DNA from: a virus
Virus record (IMG/VR): IMGVR_UViG_3300030103_000371
Location: 1 to 24,326 of that record
Reading direction: 5' to 3' (one strand)
DNA length: 24,326 bases
Part shown: piece after piece, positions 8,581 to 14,702 of the stretch
How positions within the stretch are numbered: the stretch's first letter is position 1
How the letters are laid out: each line of letters starts with the position of its first letter
Notes under the pieces: generated by a model
Seen by the model: the letters and a program-made list of their open reading frames with translations, nothing else
Told to the model about the DNA's origin: nothing
Databases searched by the model: none
Translations under genes and position numbers: made by a program

Positions 8581-8818
8581 CACGTTTTACTTTCTCCAAC
8601 TGTTTAGAGTAGGCAAAGTTATATCCTCTTTGCCACTCTCTATGTTGCATGGAGTTAGGATTGTATGGACTTTCTGTGCATATAATCTTAGCACCAAACT
8701 TAGCAACATTACGTATATATTGTTTGCCCTTGAAGGCATTGACCCCACGCTCAAACTGAATACGTAGGGGTGCATCATACTTACTTAGATTTGGATTCCT
8801 TTTTTTCTTCGATTTCAT
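8534..8818 (-). CDS. Small basic protein, possible RMF/CrpP-like fold
   Basis: A 94-aa, Lys/Arg-rich protein with a strong AGGAG 8 bases before its ATG. The central part (ESPYNPNSMQHREWQRGYN) has the Asn-Pro then H-x-x-W-x-x-G-Y arrangement of the small ribosome-modulation-factor/CrpP-like domain found in many phage proteins. It is followed by a charged C-terminal helix. RMF itself dimerises ribosomes, but whether phage versions do so is unknown, and the family assignment here rests on pattern memory only. The first 38 bases overlap the end of the upstream gene. Confidence 0.55.
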   Translation of the reverse strand: MKSKKKRNPNLSKYDAPLRIQFERGVNAFKGKQYIRNVAKFGAKIICTESPYNPNSMQHREWQRGYNFAYSKQLEKVKRDEARRRSQEVHAVAQ

Positions 8819-9029
8819 TTGCTTGTCTCCTTTCTAAATATTTGATTATCATTGAAAGTCTTGAGTCATACTTTTCAATGCAATCTACCTCTTTATCCAT
8901 AGCTTCTATGATATCAGAATGTTCTCCAATACCTGTAGACCTACTTAGATAGATTTCTACATTGGCAATATGTTTGTTTATGTGTCCTACATAATAGGAC
9001 TTCAAAGCTGATAGTAACATCTCTCTCAT
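8781..9029 (-). CDS. Conserved small phage protein, unknown function
   Basis: An 82-aa charged, helical protein. The pattern YVGHINKHIANVEIYL followed by GIGEHSDIIEAM and a second helix is one I recall in many marine and other phages, always without assigned function. AAAGGAG precedes the ATG, which shares its A with the TAA of the upstream nuclease-like gene (TAATG). The C-terminal tail is Glu/Lys/Ser-rich and overlaps the next gene, whose ribosome binding site it contains. It probably acts early, because it lies in the nucleotide-metabolism end of the replication operon. Confidence 0.7.
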   Translation of the reverse strand: MREMLLSALKSYYVGHINKHIANVEIYLSRSTGIGEHSDIIEAMDKEVDCIEKYDSRLSMIIKYLERRQANEIEEKKESKSK

Positions 9030-9445
9030 TAGTGTTCTCCTTTAAATGTTTTTATAACGTCAGACGAAAATAACTTATCTAGTTTTAACAAGTACATTCT
9101 AGATGCATTATGGTCTCCACCTGATACACTTCTCTTGTAATCTAATCTGTCAATTAGTTTCTTGAGATTCTCTACATTAAAAACAAGTGTGCAAAAAACA
9201 TCATCACCTATACATAAATTATGAAACCAATAGTCTGCTTCTGTTGCATTGATACCACTAGGCTTACCATATGATTCGTATTCTATAGCTATGTTGCCTG
9301 TCTTCTGCCACTTATCTCTTTCACTTTTTACTTCTATCTTTTTGTTTTGTAACATATCTGCTACAAACTGTTCCCTGACTTTACCATACTCTAGGTCTAT
9401 GTCAAACTTCTTTCTGTCTTCTTTACTTGGTGCTAGGTTTTCCAT
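9029..9445 (-). CDS. PD-(D/E)XK nuclease-like protein
   Basis: A 138-aa protein. Around residues 18-60 it shows an acidic helix (DLEYGKVREQF), then a strand with the core E-x-K (IEVKSERDKW, Glu38/Lys40), then TGNIAIEYESYGKPSGI. This matches the small PD-(D/E)XK-like phage proteins in which E-x-K and a following Glu strand form the active site. Such folds usually cut or bind DNA, but the substrate is unknown and activity has not been shown for this subgroup. It starts with ATG after AAAAGGAG, overlapping the end of a 59-aa membrane protein by 23 bases. Confidence 0.7.
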   Translation of the reverse strand: MENLAPSKEDRKKFDIDLEYGKVREQFVADMLQNKKIEVKSERDKWQKTGNIAIEYESYGKPSGINATEADYWFHNLCIGDDVFCTLVFNVENLKKLIDRLDYKRSVSGGDHNASRMYLLKLDKLFSSDVIKTFKGEH

Positions 9446-9602
9446 GTGTAACTCCTTTTCTCTTAGGTTTCAAATGTAATAGTTCCCTTATGTGTAGCTT
9501 TCTACCTTTAAAGAAAACGATTAAGTTTATTGTCGTATTTATAGTGATGGCAATAAGTAACCACCATTGCCACCATATTAGTTGTACTGTATTTTCTAAC
9601 AT
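9423..9602 (-). CDS. 59-aa single-pass membrane protein, Trp-rich
   Basis: A short gene in the gap after the ribonucleotide reductase. Its ATG shares a base with the reductase stop (TAATG at 9600-9604), with AGG about 9 bases upstream. The peptide begins MLENTVQLIWWQWW and continues as one long hydrophobic segment (about residues 8-31). A strongly basic C-terminal tail follows (KGRKLHIRELLHLKPKRKG). By the positive-inside rule the tail should be cytoplasmic. Its last codons contain the ribosome binding site of the next gene. No family is recognised. A holin-like or membrane-anchor role would be speculation. Confidence 0.65.
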   Translation of the reverse strand: MLENTVQLIWWQWWLLIAITINTTINLIVFFKGRKLHIRELLHLKPKRKGVTHGKPSTK

Positions 9603-11512
9603 TAACTAGCCTGTATGTCAACCATTTCACACGCATCGGCAGTACACGCTAGTTCTTTAGAGCCACTTGTCGTGTCCTCTTTCTCAAAGTCTGCTAACTT
9701 AGACCAATCAATAGACTCAGGCATCTCGTGTAATAAGGCATAATACCTTGCTTCATCTATATCTTGATAAGGTGCTTGTGCATATGTGTGGTCACTGAAA
9801 GGTAAGAAGGATATACCTGATACCTCATCAAAGTTTTTATACACCCAAGCTCCTACTTCCATCCACTCATCTTCCTTTACAGATATAGTTACAGATGGTT
9901 TGTGCTCACACCAATGCCTTTGAAACATGAGCCAATATTCTAACTGCTGTATGGCAGTCATCTCAGTTCTAGTGATAGCACCTGTAGGTGATTTCATAGG
10001 AAAGCTAAAGACAGTTGTACTGTCAGGCTTCATAACATCAGGCTCACTAGGTATACCACTATCTTTCATAAACTGTGTGAGTGGGTCTTTGTTATCACCA
10101 CGCACAGTTCTAATGTAGTAGTCATTATGTCTTGCGTGTATACCTGATGCACTGTCTACTAACTGACTAACTGTACCACTAGGCTTTACACAAGTGATTG
10201 CAGTAGACTGTGGTATACCTAATGCTTCAGCAATCTTTTTATTTGCTTCAACTGCTACTTCTTTTAGTATTATTAATACTTCTTCTGACCATATGTCTGT
10301 ATCTAAGATACCTGTCAAAGACACACCTAACAATCTTTCCTCTTCTGTGTTAGTCTTCCATATCTTACGTAGATATTTGAAGTCTGTAAGTGTAGATTGA
10401 AATGTGCCTAAAATAGTAGCCATACGTACTTTATCTTTTAGAGACTCTAAGTCATCTGTTTCACGTGCAACAACTTCTGTAAGATTACAAAACTGATAAG
10501 GTCTAAGTATAATCTCACTACATGGATTACAACCAAACTCATGGTCAGTCTCACGTCTACCATTCTCTGATGCTTTCACCTTGGCGGCTTTTCTATTAAA
10601 GATACCACGTTCACCTGACTTAGATTCGTATAATGATGTCCACTCTCTCATGAATGTACCCATCTCAGGCTTACCTTTGAAGGCTACAGAGTTATTAGCC
10701 AATGCTCTTTGTCCTTCATTCTCCCACCATTGACCTGCTTTAGCGTGACGCATTTGGTCATCACCTAAATTAGACAAAGATATAAGAGCAGAACGTCTTA
10801 CACCACCAACAACTACAACCTCTCCTATCTTACACATAATATCGTGGCACTCAATAGGAAATAGTCTTCTTCCTTTTGCTCCTTCAAACTTCTGTATACA
10901 AAACTTAAACAGGTCTATAAGAGGAGCAGGTCCTGATGCTCTACCACCAAAAGTTTTTAGTCTAGCACCTGCAGGTCGCACCTCTGACACATCCCATGTG
11001 GGTATCTGTCCTGCATATAATAAAGATATTAACTCACGTAATGCTCTTGACCATCCGGGTCTACTATCACCAACCTTTATCACAGTAGATGACTTCTCAA
11101 AGTGTTCATTTACCACAGGTAACTTATCCACGTTCTCTCTTTCTACAGAGAAACCTACACCTGTACCACACATAAGTATATACATACATTCATCAAAGCT
11201 ACGTGGACTATCTACAGGTATATAGCTACAGTTATATCCTGCTACGTGACATCTGTCTAATGCTACACCTGCAGTCATCAAGGCTCTCATACTAGGCATA
11301 ACACCGAGAGATGTTATAGCATCAAATAGTTTTTCGTTGAGAGCATAAGTAAGGTCATAATTATATTTAGTTTTTAAGTGGTTAGTCATGTAATCCATAT
11401 ATCTATCCACAGTTTCTGCCCAAGTCTCTCGTCTTTGGTCATCCTCTCTCCATCTAGCATATCTAGAAAGAGCGATAAAATTTTGATAATCAGTTGGTAA
11501 ATAGTTTTGCAT
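9602..11512 (-). CDS. nrdJ: Class II (adenosylcobalamin-dependent) ribonucleotide reductase
   Basis: The 636-aa protein reduces ribonucleotides to deoxyribonucleotides using a B12-derived thiyl radical, supplying dNTPs for phage replication. Visible motifs are the redox cysteines Cys95 (GYNCSY) and Cys342 (QFCNL), the N-x-C-x-E finger loop at Asn329, Cys331 and Glu333 (GCNPCSEI), CGTGVGFSVE near 115-124, and CVKPSGTVSQLV. A C-terminal Cys623/Cys628 pair (ACTADACEM) should regenerate the active site. The layout matches the monomeric Lactobacillus-type reductase, which is about 740 aa. The missing length is consistent with compact phage forms. AGAGGAG lies 7 bases before the ATG. No intein or frameshift is seen. 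Confidence 0.95.
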   Translation of the reverse strand: MQNYLPTDYQNFIALSRYARWREDDQRRETWAETVDRYMDYMTNHLKTKYNYDLTYALNEKLFDAITSLGVMPSMRALMTAGVALDRCHVAGYNCSYIPVDSPRSFDECMYILMCGTGVGFSVERENVDKLPVVNEHFEKSSTVIKVGDSRPGWSRALRELISLLYAGQIPTWDVSEVRPAGARLKTFGGRASGPAPLIDLFKFCIQKFEGAKGRRLFPIECHDIMCKIGEVVVVGGVRRSALISLSNLGDDQMRHAKAGQWWENEGQRALANNSVAFKGKPEMGTFMREWTSLYESKSGERGIFNRKAAKVKASENGRRETDHEFGCNPCSEIILRPYQFCNLTEVVARETDDLESLKDKVRMATILGTFQSTLTDFKYLRKIWKTNTEEERLLGVSLTGILDTDIWSEEVLIILKEVAVEANKKIAEALGIPQSTAITCVKPSGTVSQLVDSASGIHARHNDYYIRTVRGDNKDPLTQFMKDSGIPSEPDVMKPDSTTVFSFPMKSPTGAITRTEMTAIQQLEYWLMFQRHWCEHKPSVTISVKEDEWMEVGAWVYKNFDEVSGISFLPFSDHTYAQAPYQDIDEARYYALLHEMPESIDWSKLADFEKEDTTSGSKELACTADACEMVDIQAS

Positions 11513-11677
11513 TTAAGTCTCCTCTGTTACTATCTTTATACTCTTAACTTTCACTCCTTCTATCTCGTGAAAAGTCTCATTGATGTATTCTTCCATCTCT
11601 TCATCTACTTTGCCATCGGCAGGTACTGCATAATCTTCAGGGTCAATTAGCAGTGTCATCATAATTTTAACTCGCAT
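11513..11677 (-). CDS. 54-aa acidic conserved phage protein
   Basis: A short gene filling the gap between the reductase and the DUF3310 gene. It begins MRVKIMMTLLIDPEDYAVPA, continues DGKVDEEMEEYINE and ends KSIKIVTEET. The pattern, with a strand, an acidic Asp-Pro-Glu-Asp-Tyr, PADG and a helix, resembles a small protein I remember from many marine phages. Its function is unknown. It overlaps the DUF3310 stop by 11 bases, and its final codons hold the AGAGGAG used by the reductase. It has no obvious Shine-Dalgarno of its own, so coupled translation is likely. Confidence 0.65.
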   Translation of the reverse strand: MRVKIMMTLLIDPEDYAVPADGKVDEEMEEYINETFHEIEGVKVKSIKIVTEET

Positions 11678-11975
11678 CTTTTTCAACCACATCTATTAGT
11701 TCTGTAAGATACCATTGTGCTTTCTTTAAGTCTTCTACACCATTCTTATATCTGTATCTCCAAAGATATTTCATGATGTTACCTTGTAGGTAATATTCAA
11801 ATCCACCATCAGTCATAGCTTTTATAGCATCAATAGTTTCTATACCTGCTTTATTATAATGTGGTGGATGATTGACCATATCATCTTTTTTTCCTGATAA
11901 ATACTTCACTGTTTGCTCCTTTGATTTCTCTTCAACTTCTTTAAGTTTCTTTTTCATATACTCCAAATGTCTCAA
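11667..11975 (-). CDS. DUF3310 protein (T7 gp1.7-related family)
   Basis: The 102-aa protein has the DUF3310 hallmark: VNHPPHYNKAGIETIDAI, then YLQGNIMKYLWRYRYKNG and DLKKAQWYL at about residues 34-90. T7 gp1.7, a nucleotide kinase, carries a related domain. Whether this short version is a kinase is not known. The preceding 30 residues form a Lys/Glu coiled coil. The start is probably TTG at 11975, because it overlaps the upstream TGA (TTGA) and has GGAG seven bases before it. The alternative ATG at 11957 has its GGAG only three bases away. The neighbouring ribonucleotide reductase and MazG support a role in nucleotide metabolism. Confidence 0.82.
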   Translation of the reverse strand: MRHLEYMKKKLKEVEEKSKEQTVKYLSGKKDDMVNHPPHYNKAGIETIDAIKAMTDGGFEYYLQGNIMKYLWRYRYKNGVEDLKKAQWYLTELIDVVEKDAS

Positions 11976-12319
11976 TGTAACTCTCCGTCAGGTTTAAAGT
12001 TAACGTGTATAACATTATCACGTTCTTTAATCTTAGTCAACCTATCTATGCCTTGTGTTAACTCTTCATGTGATAAATATTTATCTGCTAGTCTTTCAGT
12101 TTCTTCTCTAAATATTTTATTCTCTTCCATCAAAGGAACGGAAGCACATATCTGTTTAGTGAAGCCAATCATAGAATAGAAATCGTCATCATCAAGTTTA
12201 TTAGCCTTGTCCACCACCATTTTAAGAGTAACTTCTCCTGTCCATTTATTTTTCTTATCAAGGTGTGGTCTAACTATAATCATAAAATCAGATGTAAATA
12301 CAGGTTCTTTAGTTGTCAT
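11972..12319 (-). CDS. Unidentified 115-aa early protein
   Basis: A soluble, mixed-charge protein with an AAGGAG about six bases before its ATG. It begins with a beta-rich segment (DFMIIVRPHLDKKNKWTGEV), continues with an acidic patch (KLDDDDFYSM) and ends in a helical region and VIHVNFKPDGELH. No domain is recognised. It lies one base after the stop of endonuclease I and ends in a TTGA overlap with the DUF3310 gene, so it is clearly part of the replication and nucleotide-metabolism operon. Confidence 0.65.
   Translation of the reverse strand: MTTKEPVFTSDFMIIVRPHLDKKNKWTGEVTLKMVVDKANKLDDDDFYSMIGFTKQICASVPLMEENKIFREETERLADKYLSHEELTQGIDRLTKIKERDNVIHVNFKPDGELH
11983..11986 (-). promoter_or_regulatory. 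Ribosome binding site that sets a TTG start
   Basis: GGAG on the - strand lies seven bases before TTG 11975-11973. That TTG overlaps the preceding gene's TGA as TTGA, the same geometry as the ATGA junctions elsewhere in this operon. This spacing favours TTG over the downstream ATG at 11957 as the DUF3310 start. Confidence 0.5.
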
Positions 12320-12320
12320 G

Positions 12321-12773
12321 TTATCTCCTTATCTTTGCTGTAGAAAATCGTATGAATTTAGGGTGTTTGTTTTTACCTTTCTCTTTCAACCAATCTTCAG
12401 GTATTATTCTATCATAATATCTAAATCCATATTTTATACACCACTCTGCATATGATGACTTCGCACCTTTTCTAAGTTTCTTTCTGCTGTTTTCAAACAC
12501 AAATCTAATGTCTAAGTTTGGATGTTGTTTCTTAATCGCTAGATGTTTTCTTCTATCTAATGTTAAGAATCTACCTTTAGTTTCTATTATAATCCCATTA
12601 TGTAATATAAAATCAGGGGTATAGGTGCGATAACATAAATCTTCCCACTCTATTTTAATAGACTCATAAGAAAACTTACACTTGTTTTCTTTTAAGTATG
12701 TGGAGAGCTTATGTTCTAAGCCACTCCTATACCCATGCTTGATTGCATCTCTGCGTATCTTGTGTGGAGACAC
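12321..12773 (-). CDS. Endonuclease I (T7 gp3-like Holliday-junction resolvase)
   Basis: The protein matches T7 endonuclease I along its length: YRSGLE, YTPDFILHNGIIIETKG, KKQHPNLDIRFVF and SYAEWCIKYGFRYYD. The catalytic set is Glu20, Asp54, Glu64 and Lys66 when counted from GTG 12773, almost the numbering of T7 (E20, D55, E65, K67). The enzyme resolves branched DNA before packaging and helps degrade host DNA. GTG 12773 shares its G with the upstream TAG (TAGTG) and has GGAGAAGG eight bases before it. GTG 12791 would add six residues but lacks a well-placed binding site. It sits in a nuclease cluster with the exonuclease. Confidence 0.93.
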   Translation of the reverse strand: MSPHKIRRDAIKHGYRSGLEHKLSTYLKENKCKFSYESIKIEWEDLCYRTYTPDFILHNGIIIETKGRFLTLDRRKHLAIKKQHPNLDIRFVFENSRKKLRKGAKSSYAEWCIKYGFRYYDRIIPEDWLKEKGKNKHPKFIRFSTAKIRR

Positions 12774-13012
12774 TAGAGTAACCTTCTCCACCCTGAAAAA
12801 GGACTGAACTCGTAAGAATCATGAGAGTATGTAACACCAAGAGCTTTCATTTCTTCTTTAACAGCTTCGTCAGCTAACTTTTTAGCTTCCATAGCTTCCC
12901 TCAAACCTTTAGTTCTCAGTTCACGAAGAGTCTTCTTAGCTTCAGCTAACTCTTTCTCCATAGTTTCTATATCTTTATTCAGTTCTTCTATCTTTTTTGT
13001 ATCTGTAGTCAT
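12773..13012 (-). CDS. Small coiled-coil protein
   Basis: A 79-aa protein. Residues 5-55 form a heptad-like coiled coil (KKIEELNKDIETMEKEL, then LRTKGLREAMEAKKLADE). The C-terminal 20 residues are aromatic and Ser-rich (SHDSYEFSPFSGWRRLL). ATG 13012 overlaps the exonuclease TGA as ATGA and has GGAG seven bases upstream. An upstream ATG at 13024 is less likely. Its place between exonuclease and endonuclease I suggests an accessory role in DNA processing, but no homologue is recognised. Confidence 0.68.
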   Translation of the reverse strand: MTTDTKKIEELNKDIETMEKELAEAKKTLRELRTKGLREAMEAKKLADEAVKEEMKALGVTYSHDSYEFSPFSGWRRLL

Positions 13013-13755
13013 TTTAAACTCCATATTTTACTTGCTTCTTCTTTCATACCTGTCCACAACCAAGAGTCAAGGTTAGGATATGTAAGAGAAGCTATCTCAT
13101 GTTTGTCATTACTGACAGACAAAAACTTTTGTATACCTAAAGCTACTTTCTCAAGTTGTTTTTTGTATACAGATAAGTTTTTAAGTGTAAATATCTTATG
13201 CTCTTTAGGACTTGCAAAGAACAGGTCTACACTACTCTTAGGGTATGCCATAGAATATAATGCCATCTGTCTTTTCTGTGCTTCAGTCGGTCTTGTAGGC
13301 ATCCTTGTGGTTGTCTTCAAGTCAACTATCTTGTTAGCAAATCGGAAGTCAATATATCCTATGATAGGTACAGGTAAAGTATCAAGTTGAACTGAAACTT
13401 TCTCTTGGTATGCTTCAAGATTATCATAGTTAAAGTTCTCATCAATGACTTTACCAAAACCTTCTAACAACTTTTTTTCTTTAGCTGTCTTTGTGTCTCC
13501 TAAATCAATACCTGATTCAGCACACAGAGACATGAAGTGCATATCTAAATACTTGTAGTCAAAGGTTTTCTTTTCGTACTTGTCTGCTAAAGTAGCTTCA
13601 GTAGCAATACCCCTCACAGCACTAGCACCACTAGATGATTTAACACCAAACAAATACCTAGCAACCCACAAAGCATTATCATTAATGTATGTGTTGATGC
13701 TACTAGGTGACAAGTAGTTGATACCATGCACTGCGAAAGGATTGTTACTTAGCAC
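13009..13755 (-). CDS. PD-(D/E)XK exonuclease (RecB/Cas4-like)
   Basis: The 248-aa protein carries RecB-family nuclease motifs in order: LSPSSINTYIND near the N-terminus, RGIATE (motif I), GYIDFRFANKIVDLKTTT (catalytic Asp and D-x-K) near residues 137-154, and QKRQMALYSMAY (the Q-x3-Y motif). This family digests DNA ends. Beside DNA polymerase it is the likely counterpart of T7 gp6 exonuclease, degrading host DNA and processing replication ends, although it is unrelated in fold. The only good start is GTG 13755, which shares G with the upstream TAG (TAGTG). Its Shine-Dalgarno is weak, suggesting dependence on upstream translation. Confidence 0.85.
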   Translation of the reverse strand: MLSNNPFAVHGINYLSPSSINTYINDNALWVARYLFGVKSSSGASAVRGIATEATLADKYEKKTFDYKYLDMHFMSLCAESGIDLGDTKTAKEKKLLEGFGKVIDENFNYDNLEAYQEKVSVQLDTLPVPIIGYIDFRFANKIVDLKTTTRMPTRPTEAQKRQMALYSMAYPKSSVDLFFASPKEHKIFTLKNLSVYKKQLEKVALGIQKFLSVSNDKHEIASLTYPNLDSWLWTGMKEEASKIWSLK

Positions 13756-14660
13756 TATGCGTTTTCCACTTCTATGAAGTTATCTTCTGCATCTACTATA
13801 TCACTTACTGCAGTAGACATATCTTCATCAATGGATTTTTGAGAAGCCTGTTCGTTCCACTCAGAGACTATATACTGATTATAGTTCTCCACCCAAGCCA
13901 AGAAGTCTCCAAACATAACTTGGTCTTTATCTGACAGGTCTATCTTCTCAGACAAGTTTAACGTGCTAGTAGGTAAGTAAAACTTACTACCATTAGGTAG
14001 CTTTCTAGGTTCAGTAGCTAAAGCTATAGTATGTTGAACAGGTAAGCACTTTTGCTTTGCAAGTTTTGTAAAGTTAGCACCAATAGTTTTGAATGCTTCT
14101 CTATTATCTATCTCCCATATAAAAGGAGTAGTTTCAAACTCAACTTTATTACCATTAACATCAACAGCATCATGTAAGTCTACTAAACCAAACACTACAC
14201 GTACACGTTTAATCTGCTTGATAAGGTCTTTAGTTTTATCAGGCAGAGCATCAAAGTCTTGTATCCAACCTGCAGGTTTACCACAGTTGAATCCACCTTG
14301 ATTATCCTTTAGGTCTTTATTCAAATTGTCAGACATGACTGTCTTATGATAAGTACCCATAGGTTCTCCTGCTTTTGCAGACATATTCTTTACAAATCTT
14401 TTGTACATATATCTCTGCATAAAAGGTCTGATAGTTGCAGTCTTACCATACAACACCTGACCTTCAGGGATATCTAATTTATAAGTACCACCCTTCACTA
14501 TAATCTCATCATCCTCTTCAATCGGAGCATGATTGATTCTAAATCTAGGTAGTTGTGGAGCTTTCTTTTCTACCACATTAGTTTCATTTGCTATTCCCAT
14601 AGCCTTTGCCATAGAGTCGTAATTGTTAGTATCTATGGTTACTAAGTTTGCTTCTGTCAT
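13755..14660 (-). CDS. Probable single-stranded DNA-binding protein
   Basis: A 301-aa soluble protein with a beta-rich middle (IIVKGGTYKLDIPEG, RVRVVFGLVDLHD). Its last 25 residues are strongly acidic (SIDEDMSTAVSDIVDAEDN). An acidic C-terminal tail is the hallmark by which SSB and T7 gp2.5 contact polymerase and helicase. Its position directly after DNA polymerase and before the exonuclease matches that of a replication SSB. I did not recognise a clear OB-fold sequence signature, so the call rests on context and tail. AGGAG lies about eight bases before the ATG. Confidence 0.55.
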   Translation of the reverse strand: MTEANLVTIDTNNYDSMAKAMGIANETNVVEKKAPQLPRFRINHAPIEEDDEIIVKGGTYKLDIPEGQVLYGKTATIRPFMQRYMYKRFVKNMSAKAGEPMGTYHKTVMSDNLNKDLKDNQGGFNCGKPAGWIQDFDALPDKTKDLIKQIKRVRVVFGLVDLHDAVDVNGNKVEFETTPFIWEIDNREAFKTIGANFTKLAKQKCLPVQHTIALATEPRKLPNGSKFYLPTSTLNLSEKIDLSDKDQVMFGDFLAWVENYNQYIVSEWNEQASQKSIDEDMSTAVSDIVDAEDNFIEVENA

Positions 14661-14702
14661 ATATATTCTCCTTTCAGAAAGTTAAAATGTTTCATAGTTA
14701 TA

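Noticed and set aside
8587-8778. 63-codon - strand frame overlapping the RMF-like gene
   Set aside because: It is in a different frame of the same strand as a gene with AGGAG and better coding character; no separate ribosome binding site is convincing.
14661-14702. Terminator or regulatory element in the 42-base gap before DNA polymerase's downstream gene
   Set aside because: Only the AGGAG of the next gene and AT-rich sequence are visible; the short CTTTC/GAAAG match leaves no usable loop.
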